Shown one piece after another: positions 16,198 through 24,531 of a stretch of 64,000 nt of DNA. Under the pieces are notes generated by a model that saw only the letters and a list, made by a program, of their open reading frames with translations, was not told the origin of the DNA and made no database searches. Positions within the stretch are counted from its first letter, which is position 1; the number at the start of each line of letters is the position of its first letter. The translations under genes were made by a program, and so were the position numbers. This DNA comes from Nibribacter koreensis (GTDB lineage Bacteria > Bacteroidota > Bacteroidia > Cytophagales > Hymenobacteraceae), in NCBI RefSeq assembly GCF_039541795.1, contig NZ_BAABGX010000001.1:558001-622000 (forward strand), read 5' to 3'.

Positions 16198-17880
16198 ATG
16201 AAAGCTCCTATGAAGTTTCCGAATATGTATTTCCGCCTGATGCTCTGCCTTTTGGTTGGAATTCTTGTGTTTAGTGCATGCGCTAAGTCAAATGACAAAA
16301 AATCACAATCCAAAGCCAAGGCTGCGGCTCCACTGCCCCAGCAGACAGACAGCGTGTTTGTAACGCAGTACACCTTGGCTAAGCCCGCTTTTAAAGAGCA
16401 CCTACCTTTAATGAAGTTGTTCTACCGGGAGCGTGGCTACAAGTTTGCCTGGTTTAAAAACGGCGAACTCATTCCGCAGGCGGCCAAGCTGCAGGAGGTC
16501 TTGAAAGGCGCCCATGAGGAAGGCCTGAACCCACGCGACTACCAGGTAGTAGACATTGCCTCACTATTCAAGAACTATGAGGCCGCCAAGGATGACTCTG
16601 CCAAGCATAAGATTCAGCAGGAGATAGACGTGGCTTTAACCGCTACCTATTTCAACTATGCCTCAGACTTTTACCGAGGCACCGTAAATCCCAAGGAAAT
16701 GGACAACATTGAGTGGGAGGTAAAGAAGAACAAGATCAAGTTGCATAAGGCCCTGCAGACTATTTTGAAGGAGCGTGACAGCCGGTACCCGTATTATGAG
16801 TTTGAGGCTCTGCATACCGGGTATATACGTCTGCGTGATGCCCTTAAGAATTACCGTGCCATTAAGCAGCAAGGAGGATGGCCCAAGATTGAACTGACCA
16901 CCAAGTCCATTAAACCCGGCGACTCTACCCAGGCGGTGCTAGCTTTGCGTCAACGCTTGCTAGGAAAAAGTGCGGCAGCGGTCGCCAACGCTACCACCTA
17001 TGATCAGAACCTGGCCACTGCCGTGAAGAAGTTTCAGGTAAACCACGGCCTTAAGCCAGACGGCGTAGTGGGCGGCGAGACGCTTAAAAAGCTCAACGTG
17101 TCTGTAGACGAGCGCATTGACCAAATCATCATCAACATGGAGCGCTGGCGCTGGGTGCCTAAACGCTTTGAAGACAAGTACGTGTTCGTGAACATTCCAG
17201 AATACGTGATGCACGTGATGGAGAAAGACAAAGAAGTCCTGTCTATGAAGGTGGTAGTGGGCAAGGAGATGAACGCCACGCCGGTCTTCAGTGATAAGCT
17301 GGAGTACATTGTCTTCTACCCGTACTGGAACATCACCCCTGACATTTTAGCCGAAGAAATTGCCCCTGCCCAGGCCAAGAATCCCAACTACCTGGCCCGT
17401 AATGACATGGAAGTGGTGAAGGACATAGGCAACAACAAGGTAGAGATTCTGCCTGCCTCCTCAGTGGATTGGTACTCTATAGACAACAAGGCCAAGATCA
17501 GAGTGCGCCAGCGTCCTGGCAAGAAGAACCCGCTAGGCTACGTCAAGTTCATCTTCCCGAATGAGCACAACGTCTACCTGCATGACACGCCCGCAGACCA
17601 TTTGTTCAACCAGACAGAGCGTGGGTTCAGCCATGGGTGCGTACGTATTGAGAAGCCCTTTGAATTTGCCCAGTACCTGTTAAAAGACCAGAAGCAATGG
17701 ACGCCTTCTGCCATCAAGGCGGCCATGGTGGGTGGACAAGAAAAGTATGTGAATTTGTCTGCCAAAGTGCCCGTATATATGGTGTATTTTACCACCTGGG
17801 TAGATGACAACGGCGAGGTGCATTTTAGAGACGACGTGTACGGCCATGACCGTGATTTAGAGATGGCCTATTTTAGATAA
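16198..17880 (+). CDS. L,D-transpeptidase, YcbB (LdtD)-type lipoprotein
   Basis: A 560-residue envelope enzyme. The N-terminus has a lipoprotein signal (GILVFSAC; an ATG at 16210 is an alternative start). A helical scaffold domain follows, then a peptidoglycan-binding domain (about 240-300; GDSTQAVLALRQRL, KPDGVVGGETL) and a YkuD domain from about 327 with the catalytic FSHGCVRIE motif (His479, Cys481). Such enzymes form 3-3 crosslinks in peptidoglycan. A strong terminator follows. A second, unrelated YkuD_2 enzyme is encoded at 50807. Confidence 0.93.
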   Translation: MKAPMKFPNMYFRLMLCLLVGILVFSACAKSNDKKSQSKAKAAAPLPQQTDSVFVTQYTLAKPAFKEHLPLMKLFYRERGYKFAWFKNGELIPQAAKLQEVLKGAHEEGLNPRDYQVVDIASLFKNYEAAKDDSAKHKIQQEIDVALTATYFNYASDFYRGTVNPKEMDNIEWEVKKNKIKLHKALQTILKERDSRYPYYEFEALHTGYIRLRDALKNYRAIKQQGGWPKIELTTKSIKPGDSTQAVLALRQRLLGKSAAAVANATTYDQNLATAVKKFQVNHGLKPDGVVGGETLKKLNVSVDERIDQIIINMERWRWVPKRFEDKYVFVNIPEYVMHVMEKDKEVLSMKVVVGKEMNATPVFSDKLEYIVFYPYWNITPDILAEEIAPAQAKNPNYLARNDMEVVKDIGNNKVEILPASSVDWYSIDNKAKIRVRQRPGKKNPLGYVKFIFPNEHNVYLHDTPADHLFNQTERGFSHGCVRIEKPFEFAQYLLKDQKQWTPSAIKAAMVGGQEKYVNLSAKVPVYMVYFTTWVDDNGEVHFRDDVYGHDRDLEMAYFR

Positions 17881-17924
17881 TAAGTATAAAAAAGGCAGCT
17901 TAATTTAGCTGCTATTCCCTCACT

Positions 17925-17977
17925 TAAGAGCCGGACTACTGCCTGTTATCAGGTAAGCGGTCCGGCTCTTTTTTTTA
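17925..17977 (+). terminator. Intrinsic terminator
   Basis: AAGAGCCGGAC and GTCCGGCTCTT pair around an internal hairpin and are followed by a run of eight T, about 45 bases after the transpeptidase stop. Confidence 0.85.
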
Positions 17978-18314
17978 TATCAAGTGCGTTGGGTACTCTT
18001 ATAAATATGCAAAAGTGGCTGGGCTGAGTAGGGGCTTGGTCACTTGTCTATCTAAGGAAAAGCTGTAAACATACCGGCAAAGCGCGTCTTTTGCATGGGA
18101 TAGGTTGTAGTGCCTTTTCTATTTAAGAAGACAAGATTAGACAGGGTAGGGTTAGAAGAGGTTGCTAGGAATTGTGCTATGGTTTGAGAAGGTGACAAAT
18201 TGGCCTGGTGTCTTCAGTGGTATTTGGTCAGGCATCCTCTACTGCTAAATCCTTTGAGGATTTCCCCGTTCACCGCAAGGTTTCGGTTAAGGTGCTTTGA
18301 TTCCTCCCAACAAA
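17978..18314. other. Non-coding stretch upstream of the regulator
   Basis: I see no convincing gene here. A 72-codon open frame at 18200-18418 runs through the operator-like boxes and lacks a signal, domain or compositional support. The segment probably forms the long 5' region of the HTH gene. Confidence 0.5.
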
Positions 18315-18364
18315 CAGTTTACAAATGTAAAACAATTGTAAACTGTTTTGTAAATTGTAAACTG
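18315..18364 (+). promoter_or_regulatory. Operator-like array of TTGTAAACTG boxes
   Basis: Three exact 10-base boxes: CAGTTTACAA at 18315-18324 (inverted) and TTGTAAACTG at 18336-18345 and 18355-18364, at start-to-start distances of 21 and 19 bases, about two helical turns. A further half site GTTTACAA is at 18499-18506, 20 bases before the HTH gene start. The arrangement suggests cooperative binding by a dimeric repressor, most simply the adjacent HTH protein acting on its own promoter. The binding is inferred. Confidence 0.6.
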
Positions 18365-18525
18365 TGTTTAAAACTCCATCTAGCAATTAATGACGGCTGT
18401 GGTTTTAAGTATAAGTAAATAAGAGGGTTGGAGTGTTTGGGTGCAGTGAAGCTTTAATATGTCTTCCACAATGGCCTAGTACAAGCGCCGCGCTAGAGGT
18501 TTACAAATGCGCTGCTTCTCTGTAA

Positions 18526-18996
18526 GTGCCTATTATTTTAAACGTATTGTCTGTGACGGATCTCTTGCCTAGAATAAAAGAATTATTGACCTGGACAGGC
18601 GGTGGTCCTGCGGCCTTTGCAGATGCCATTGGTTTGTCGCGTCCGGTTATGAGCCATATTCTGGCAGGGAGAAATAAGCCCAGCCTAGAAGTAGTGCAAA
18701 AAATACTAGCCCGGTTCCCAGAGGTGCAAGCACACTGGCTTCTGTTAGGTAATGGTCAAATGCTAACATCTTTAGAAAATTCCGAGCAAGAAAATTTTGG
18801 ACAGATAGTAAGCCCACCTGAGGCTTTATCTAAGATGTTTGCTGACACGGCGGGTGAAAGTGCAAAAACAATGGCTGCGGCATCTGAGCCAAAACAGGAT
18901 GTGCAACCTGTTATCTCTGGCTCTCAAAAGAAGGTGAAACAGGTTCTGCTTATGTACGATGACGGTACTTTTGAAAGCATCAATTCACCAGATTAA
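18526..18996 (+). CDS. HTH (Cro/CI-type) transcriptional regulator
   Basis: About 156 residues. The N-terminal third is a Cro/CI-like helix-turn-helix (AAFADAIGLSRPVMSHILAG, then KPSLEVVQKILARFPEV) followed by AHWLLLGNGQML. After a variable linker the C-terminus ends VKQVLLMYDDGTFESI, a short strand motif seen in Bacteroidota regulators of this type. There is no S24 peptidase domain, so it is not a self-cleaving LexA. The start is a GTG at 18526 (another GTG at 18553 is possible). It precedes the Y-family polymerase gene by 558 bases on the same strand and sits next to an operator-like array. Confidence 0.8.
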   Translation: MPIILNVLSVTDLLPRIKELLTWTGGGPAAFADAIGLSRPVMSHILAGRNKPSLEVVQKILARFPEVQAHWLLLGNGQMLTSLENSEQENFGQIVSPPEALSKMFADTAGESAKTMAAASEPKQDVQPVISGSQKKVKQVLLMYDDGTFESINSPD

Positions 18997-19226
18997 TTGT
19001 TGATTTTAGGGTTCCTTATTTCTAGTTTGAATCAACTCTTAGTAAGACGATATCTCTTTTTAGGATACCTCTGTACTACAAGAAATAACCAAATTCTGCT
19101 TGCTTTTTGATAAGCAAAAGTAAGCAGTAGTTGTGCGTTTATTTTCTCTCTGGTAGGATGTATAGCGCAGAATACTCTTATCAAGATCACTTCATTAATA
19201 CACATTCACTTACTAGCCTTACCCAG

Positions 19227-19266
19227 CGTTTTTGACCTGTTTTCTGAAAATAAGGTCAAAATTAGC
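19227..19266. repeat. Intergenic palindrome, copy 7
   Basis: CGTTTTTGACCTGTTTTC and GAAAATAAGGTCAAAATTAG. Inner pairs GACCT/AGGTC are both changed relative to the consensus. Confidence 0.85.
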
Positions 19267-19433
19267 TGCGGGTTTAATAGTCTGCTATGGATTGATGTGC
19301 TTGGTTTTTCGTGCTTCCCCTTACTTTCAGCTTCTGTATGCGGTATGTATATTTCTATAACTGGTTGTCAGTGAGCAATATATTAAATATACTTATATAG
19401 GTACAAGACTATATTCTGTGGATAAATACTAAC

Positions 19434-19511
19434 TATGTTAGTAAGTCTGTGTATAAATAGTTCTCATATATTTAGCTATTCTATATTTATCTCTCGTATT
19501 TGCTAACATAA
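19434..19511. promoter_or_regulatory. Inverted TATGTTAG / CTAACATA pair upstream of the polymerase gene
   Basis: TATGTTAG at 19434-19441 and its exact reverse complement CTAACATA at 19504-19511, 43 bases before the polymerase ATG. Could be a split operator; an 8-base pair in AT-rich DNA can also arise by chance. Confidence 0.3.
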
Positions 19512-19554
19512 TTAGCCTTTTGTAGGCCGTGTGACATAGCTTTTCTGAGAGAAT

Positions 19555-20706
19555 ATGGTAGTAGCAGACAATAGAATCATTGCGCATTTAGACTTAGACA
19601 CGTTTTTTGTTTCGGTGGAGCGTTTGCGTAACGCCCAGCTTAAGGACCAGCCTGTTATCATTGGCGGGCTCTCAGACAGGGGCGTGGTGGCCAGTTGCAG
19701 TTATGAGACGCGGTTTTACGGGGTGCACGCGGGCATGCCCATGCGCATGGCTAAGCAGCTTTGCTCTGAGGCCATCGTCCTGCGCGGCGACATGGAGGCC
19801 TACAGCAAATACTCCAATGACGTGACCAGCGTCATTGCCAGCCAGGCCCCGGTCTATGAGAAAGCATCCATTGACGAGCATTACCTAGATGTGAGCGGCA
19901 TGGACAAGTTCTTCGGGACCTGGCAGTGGACTAATGAGTTACGGCAGACCATTATGAAAGAAACCGGACTGCCCATCTCCTTCGGGTTGTCAGTGAACAA
20001 GACGGTATCTAAGATTGCCACGGGCCAGGCCAAACCCAACGGCGCTTTGCAGGTGAGCAAGGAGCAGGTAAAACCGTTTTTGGCGCCGCTGTCCATCAAG
20101 AAGATTCCGGGAGTGGGGCAGAAGAATTACCAGCTACTGCGCAACATGGGCATTCCTACCATTGAGGTGTTGACCATGGTACCCGTAGAGATGATGCAGA
20201 AGGTGCTGGGTAAGGAGGGCGTGCACATCTGGGAGAAGGCCAATGGCATTGACCGCGCTCCCGTAGTGCCGTACACCGAGCAGAAGTCCATCAGCACGGA
20301 GAAGACCTTTGGGACGGATACCACCGACATGGAGTTCCTGAACAGTCTATTAGTCTCCATGACCGAAGGGCTGGCCTTTGACCTGCGTACCCAAGGCAAG
20401 CTGGCCGGGTGCATCACGGTCAAGATACGCTACGCCAACTTTGACACCCACACCCAGCAGATAGCCATTCCTTACAACGCCTCTGACCATATCCTTATTA
20501 GAAAAGCCAAGGAACTGTTCCAGAAGCTCTACAACCGCCGCCTGCTCATTAGGCTGTTGGGCGTGCGGCTGAGCAACCTGGTGCAGGGTTTCCAGCAGAT
20601 AGACCTTTTTGAGGATACCGCAGAACTAACCAACCTCTACCAAGCCATGGACAAAATCAGGTTCCGGTACGGCGGTGAGGCCGTGAAGCGGGCGGTGGGA
20701 GTTTAA
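19555..20706 (+). CDS. Y-family DNA polymerase (DinB/Pol IV type)
   Basis: A 383-residue translesion polymerase. The palm acidic residues are in HLDLDTFFVSVE (start of the protein) and YEKASIDEHYLDV; the usual SIDEAYLD has His in place of Ala. A helix-hairpin-helix segment (IKKIPGVGQKNYQLL) and little-finger domain follow. Near the C-terminus QIDLF (348-352) fits the beta-clamp binding motif QxxLF. It lies between the HTH regulator and a DnaE2-type polymerase on the same strand, a common grouping for damage-tolerance synthesis. The downstream gene is 534 bases away across a composite repeat. Confidence 0.92.
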   Translation: MVVADNRIIAHLDLDTFFVSVERLRNAQLKDQPVIIGGLSDRGVVASCSYETRFYGVHAGMPMRMAKQLCSEAIVLRGDMEAYSKYSNDVTSVIASQAPVYEKASIDEHYLDVSGMDKFFGTWQWTNELRQTIMKETGLPISFGLSVNKTVSKIATGQAKPNGALQVSKEQVKPFLAPLSIKKIPGVGQKNYQLLRNMGIPTIEVLTMVPVEMMQKVLGKEGVHIWEKANGIDRAPVVPYTEQKSISTEKTFGTDTTDMEFLNSLLVSMTEGLAFDLRTQGKLAGCITVKIRYANFDTHTQQIAIPYNASDHILIRKAKELFQKLYNRRLLIRLLGVRLSNLVQGFQQIDLFEDTAELTNLYQAMDKIRFRYGGEAVKRAVGV

Positions 20707-21151
20707 TTCAATTAAGAATTAAGAATTAAGAATTAAGTCTCCCTGGACGCCAACCCTTTTCAAGCATTCTCTCATTCTATCAATCATTCAATCACTCAAT
20801 ATTTTGTCATCCTGAAAGGACCTTGTGGGCTAAAAGATGGGCAGAAGCTAAGCGCTAAACCCTTTTTTGGGCTGTTTTCTGGAAAAGAGGCTAAAAACGG
20901 TAAACGCCCTTCCGCAAGCTTTCAGCTTGTGGGTAGACCTGAGGCAAGTTTACAAACTTACGTTTCTTTCCAGTCTTTTACGCAAGTTGAAAACTTGCCT
21001 GCATGATAAGCTCCAAGCTGTAAGCTTGAAGCAGAAATAACAGGAGAACCGTTTTTGACCTGATTTCCAGAAAATAGGGCAAAAATGAGAAGGGTTGCTT
21101 TTTGCCATTGACTTTCTAATCCGCCCACAAGGTCCTTTCAGGATGACAAAA
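20707..21151. repeat. Composite intergenic repeat A, with 29-bp inverted ends
   Basis: In order: four AATTAAG heptamers (20710-20737); a TCAATCATTCA array (about 20763-20800); a 29-base box beginning TTTTGTCATCC and ending CTTGTGGGC (20802-20830); palindrome copy 8 (20860-20900); CAAGCTT/CAAGTTT inverted repeats (20911-21036); palindrome copy 9 (21049-21088); and an exact inverted copy of the 29-base box (21123-21151). The 350 bp between the outer ends has the form of a short inverted-repeat (MITE-like) element but no transposase. The same modules recur at 24190, 57147 and 61584. Confidence 0.85.
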
Positions 21152-21240
21152 GGGGAGTATGCCATTACCTAACATACAATGTCATACTTCCCCAACGCTT
21201 CAACTCGTGCTACACGATACCTGCTACTTGATACCAGTTT

Positions 21241-24189
21241 ATGCTAGCCTTCGTCCATTCCTATTATAGTCTGCGGTACGGCACCTTATCGCCGGAAGAG
21301 CTGGTCGCTGAGGCGAAGAAGAACGGCTACACGGCTTTGGCCTTGACCGACATCAACGCTACGTCTGGGGTATTTCCGTTTGTGCAGGCGTGCGTGGCCC
21401 AAGGGATTGAGCCGGTGGTGGGTATTGAGTTCAGGGTGGGCAATTGCTGGGTGTACACGGGTATTGCCCAAAACCAGGAAGGCTTTAGGGAGTTGAACGA
21501 GTTTCTGAGTGGCTACTTACTGCAGCATCAACAAGTGCCAGAAACACCACCGGCTTTCCAGCAGGTGGTCATCATTTATCCCTTTGCCCGCGCCAAGGAA
21601 TCGGTGCAGCCGCTACGTGAGAATGAGTACGTGGGCGTACGTCCCCAAGAGCTGAACCAGCTACTGTTCTCAGACCTCCGGAAGAAGAAGAACGTGCGAC
21701 TCATGCTCTACCCGCTCTTCACCTGCAAAAACCAGGAGGGCGAAGCCTTGCACCGGCACCTGCGGGCCATTGACCACAACATCCTACTCAGCCAGCTAGA
21801 CCACAGCCACGGCCTTGCCCACGAGCCCTGCTTCCAAACGGTACATCATCTTCAAAAGCAGGTGAGCCACTATCCGGAACTACTCAACTGCAACGAGCAA
21901 CTGGCAAAGGAGGCGGTCTTCTCCTTTGACTTTAAGAAGCGCCGCAACAAACTCTACTTCACCACCTGCGCGCAGGAGGACATCGTGTTATTGAAAAAAC
22001 TGGCCCTGGACGGCGCTACCCGGCGCTACGGGGGTGGCAATAAAGTAGCCAGACAGCGGGTGCTGCATGAACTGGACATCATTGCGAAGCTGGAGTTTGG
22101 GGCGTACTTTCTCATCACCGAGGACGTCATCAGCTACGCCAAAAAACGCAATTTCTATCACATTGGGCGGGGGAGTGGGGCCAACAGCGTAGTGGCCTAT
22201 TGCCTGGGCATCACGGACGTAGACCCCATTGAGCTGGATTTGTACTTTGAGCGCTTCCTCAACCCCAAACGCACAAGTCCGCCCGATTTTGACATTGACT
22301 TCAGTTGGGATGAGCGCGACGAGGTGCTGGACTACATCTTCAAGCGTTACGGCCGGGAGCATACCGCTTTAATGGGGGCCATGGTCACGTTTCAGCAGAG
22401 TTCCATTCTGCGTGAGCTGGGCAAAGTCTACGGCCTGCCTAAAACTGAGCTGGACGCGCTGGTAGAGCAGCCGCAGGCGCCCAGCAACGCCAATCATCTC
22501 ACCAAGGAGATTTTTAGGTACGGCCAACTGCTGACAGACTTCCCCAATGTGCGCTCCATCCACGCCGGCGGCGTGCTCATTTCTGAGGACTCCATCTACA
22601 ACTACACCGCCCTGGACATGCCGCCCAAGGGCCTGCCCACCGCGCAATGGGACATGTATGTAGCCGAGAGCATCGGGTTTGAGAAGCTGGACATCCTGAG
22701 CCAGCGGGGCATTGGGCACATCAAAGAGTGCGTGCAACTGGTGCAGCAGAACCGGGGCATCAAGGTAGACGCCCATGAGGTGGCTAAGTTCAAGCAGGAT
22801 GAGAAGGTGAAGGAACAGCTCCGGTCCGGCGACACCATCGGGTGTTTTTACATTGAGAGTCCGGCTATGCGGGGTCTGCTCAAGAAACTGCGCTGTAATC
22901 ATTATCTGTCTCTGGTGGCGGCAAGTTCCATCATCAGGCCGGGCGTGGCCAAGAGTGGGATGATGAAAGCCTACATTGAGCGCTTCCATCACCCCGAGAA
23001 AATCCAGCACCTGCACCCGGTCATGGCTGAACAGCTGGGTGAAACCTACGGCGTCATGGTCTACCAGGAGGACGTGCTCAAAGTCTGTCATCACTTTGCC
23101 GGGCTAGACCTGGCCGACGCCGATGTGCTGCGCCGGGGCATGAGCGGCAAGTACCGGTCCAAGGCCGAGTTCCAGAAGCTGGTAGACAAGTTCTTTGACA
23201 ACTGCCGGGCCAAGGGCTATCCAGAACACATCACCAAAGAGGTCTGGCGGCAGGTGGAGTCCTTTGCGGGCTACTCGTTTTCCAAGGCGCACTCGGCGTC
23301 GTTTGCCGTAGAAAGCTACCAGAGCCTTTTCCTGAAGACGTATTATCCGCTGGAGTTCATGGTGGCCGTCATCAACAATTTCGGGGGCTTTTACCGGACG
23401 TGGGTATACGTGCAGCAGACCCAGAAAGCGGGCGGCACCCTGCACTTACCCTGCGTGAACCAAAGTACCTATTACACTTCCCTCTCTGGCACCGATGTCT
23501 TTCTGGGGCTGGTCCACATACAGAACCTGGAGCAGAAAGTGGCTTGTAAGATTGTAGCTGAGCGCGAGGAGAACGGGCCTTACACTTGCCTGGAGGAATT
23601 CATTCGGCGCACCCAAATCTCCCTGGAGCAGCTCCTGGTGCTCATCAGGATTCAGGCGCTTAGGTTTACCAACAAGGGCAAGAAGAACCTGCTCTGGGAA
23701 GCACACTTGCAACTAGGCCATAAAGTGAAAGCGCAGTCTACGGAGTTGCTGTTCCAGACGCCAACCAAGACATTTACCCTGCCCACCCTCACGCATACGG
23801 TCATAGAAGACGTGTATGACGAAATGGAACTGCTGGGGTTTCCGGTGACCTGCACGTACTTTGATCTGCTCAAAACCGCTGAACGCGGCGATGTGCCAGC
23901 TAGGGACCTGCGGGCTTTTGTAGAGCAGAAGGTGCGCATGATGGGCGTGCTGGTGGCCACCAAGTACGTGCGCACCGTGCGCGGCGACATCATGCAGTTT
24001 GGCACCTTCCTGGACGCCGCCGGTGATTTCTTTGACACTGTCCATTTTCCGCAGACCCTCAAAGCCTGGCCGTTCAAAGGCAACGGCGTCTACCTGCTTC
24101 TGGGTAAAGTAGTAGAGGAGTTTGAATTCCCCAGCATGGAGGTAGAGAAAATGGTCAAACTGCCCTTCCAGCAAGACCCTCGGTATTAG
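21241..24189 (+). CDS. DnaE2-type DNA polymerase III alpha subunit
   Basis: A 982-residue C-family polymerase, shorter than replicative DnaE (about 1,160-1,200) and of the length of accessory DnaE forms. The N-terminal PHP domain begins FVHSYYSLRYGTLS; the first His of the PHP HxH motif is Phe, so metal-dependent proofreading is unlikely. The catalytic PPDFDIDFSW motif places Asp349, Asp351 and Asp353. A GSGANSVVAY block and the finger motif GAMVTFQQ are present. Together with the preceding Y-family polymerase it probably copies past lesions. An AATTAAG heptamer directly follows the TAG stop. Confidence 0.92.
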   Translation: MLAFVHSYYSLRYGTLSPEELVAEAKKNGYTALALTDINATSGVFPFVQACVAQGIEPVVGIEFRVGNCWVYTGIAQNQEGFRELNEFLSGYLLQHQQVPETPPAFQQVVIIYPFARAKESVQPLRENEYVGVRPQELNQLLFSDLRKKKNVRLMLYPLFTCKNQEGEALHRHLRAIDHNILLSQLDHSHGLAHEPCFQTVHHLQKQVSHYPELLNCNEQLAKEAVFSFDFKKRRNKLYFTTCAQEDIVLLKKLALDGATRRYGGGNKVARQRVLHELDIIAKLEFGAYFLITEDVISYAKKRNFYHIGRGSGANSVVAYCLGITDVDPIELDLYFERFLNPKRTSPPDFDIDFSWDERDEVLDYIFKRYGREHTALMGAMVTFQQSSILRELGKVYGLPKTELDALVEQPQAPSNANHLTKEIFRYGQLLTDFPNVRSIHAGGVLISEDSIYNYTALDMPPKGLPTAQWDMYVAESIGFEKLDILSQRGIGHIKECVQLVQQNRGIKVDAHEVAKFKQDEKVKEQLRSGDTIGCFYIESPAMRGLLKKLRCNHYLSLVAASSIIRPGVAKSGMMKAYIERFHHPEKIQHLHPVMAEQLGETYGVMVYQEDVLKVCHHFAGLDLADADVLRRGMSGKYRSKAEFQKLVDKFFDNCRAKGYPEHITKEVWRQVESFAGYSFSKAHSASFAVESYQSLFLKTYYPLEFMVAVINNFGGFYRTWVYVQQTQKAGGTLHLPCVNQSTYYTSLSGTDVFLGLVHIQNLEQKVACKIVAEREENGPYTCLEEFIRRTQISLEQLLVLIRIQALRFTNKGKKNLLWEAHLQLGHKVKAQSTELLFQTPTKTFTLPTLTHTVIEDVYDEMELLGFPVTCTYFDLLKTAERGDVPARDLRAFVEQKVRMMGVLVATKYVRTVRGDIMQFGTFLDAAGDFFDTVHFPQTLKAWPFKGNGVYLLLGKVVEEFEFPSMEVEKMVKLPFQQDPRY

Positions 24190-24456
24190 AATTAAGAATT
24201 TCCCCGAGTTAAACGACTCTCACCACATTTGTCATCCTAAAAGGATCTTGTGGGCGAACTATACAAGCAGTGACTATAATCGAACCGTCGTTTTCGGCCT
24301 GTTTTCTGAGAAACAGGCCGAAAACGCTACCTACATGCCTACATATTCTGCTTCAAGTCTGTGACTTGGAGCTTTCGTTCGGGCAAGTTAAAAACTTGAA
24401 GCAGAGACAAGGAAGGGCGTTTTTAGCCCGATTTCCAAGAAATAAGCCAAAAACGA
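24190..24456. repeat. Composite intergenic repeat B
   Basis: AATTAAG heptamer immediately after the dnaE2 stop; TTGTCATCC...CTTGTGGGC box (24229-24255); palindrome copy 10 (24287-24327, GTTTTCGGCCTGTTTTC/GAAACAGGCCGAAAAC); a CTTCAAG...CTTGGAGC and GCAAGTTAAAAACTTG stretch (24349-24402); palindrome copy 11 (24418-24456). Same order as composite A without the TCA array and the inverted end box. A 63-codon open frame here is only translated repeat. Confidence 0.8.
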
Positions 24457-24531
24457 GCTAGGTCTACAAAACCAACGAAGGTTAGATCTTGAAAGCAGAC
24501 TCAAACCTATGGCAGAAGTGCTGAAAGCGAA

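Larger units (their letters stand above)
18997..19554. other. Long AT-rich intergenic region before the Y-family polymerase
   Basis: 558 bases with no supported gene. It holds palindrome copy 7 at 19227-19266 and an 8-base inverted pair nearer the polymerase start (see separate entries). The last 200 bases are very AT-rich and probably contain the polymerase promoter, but I cannot fix one. Confidence 0.6.

Noticed and set aside
18200..18418. 72-codon open frame upstream of the HTH gene
   Set aside because: It runs through the TTGTAAACTG boxes, has no domain or signal and an unnatural composition; the region looks regulatory.
24270..24461. 63-codon open frame after dnaE2
   Set aside because: Its translation is two palindrome copies (FSACFLRNRPKT, FLARFPRNKPKT) joined by repeat modules; not a gene.
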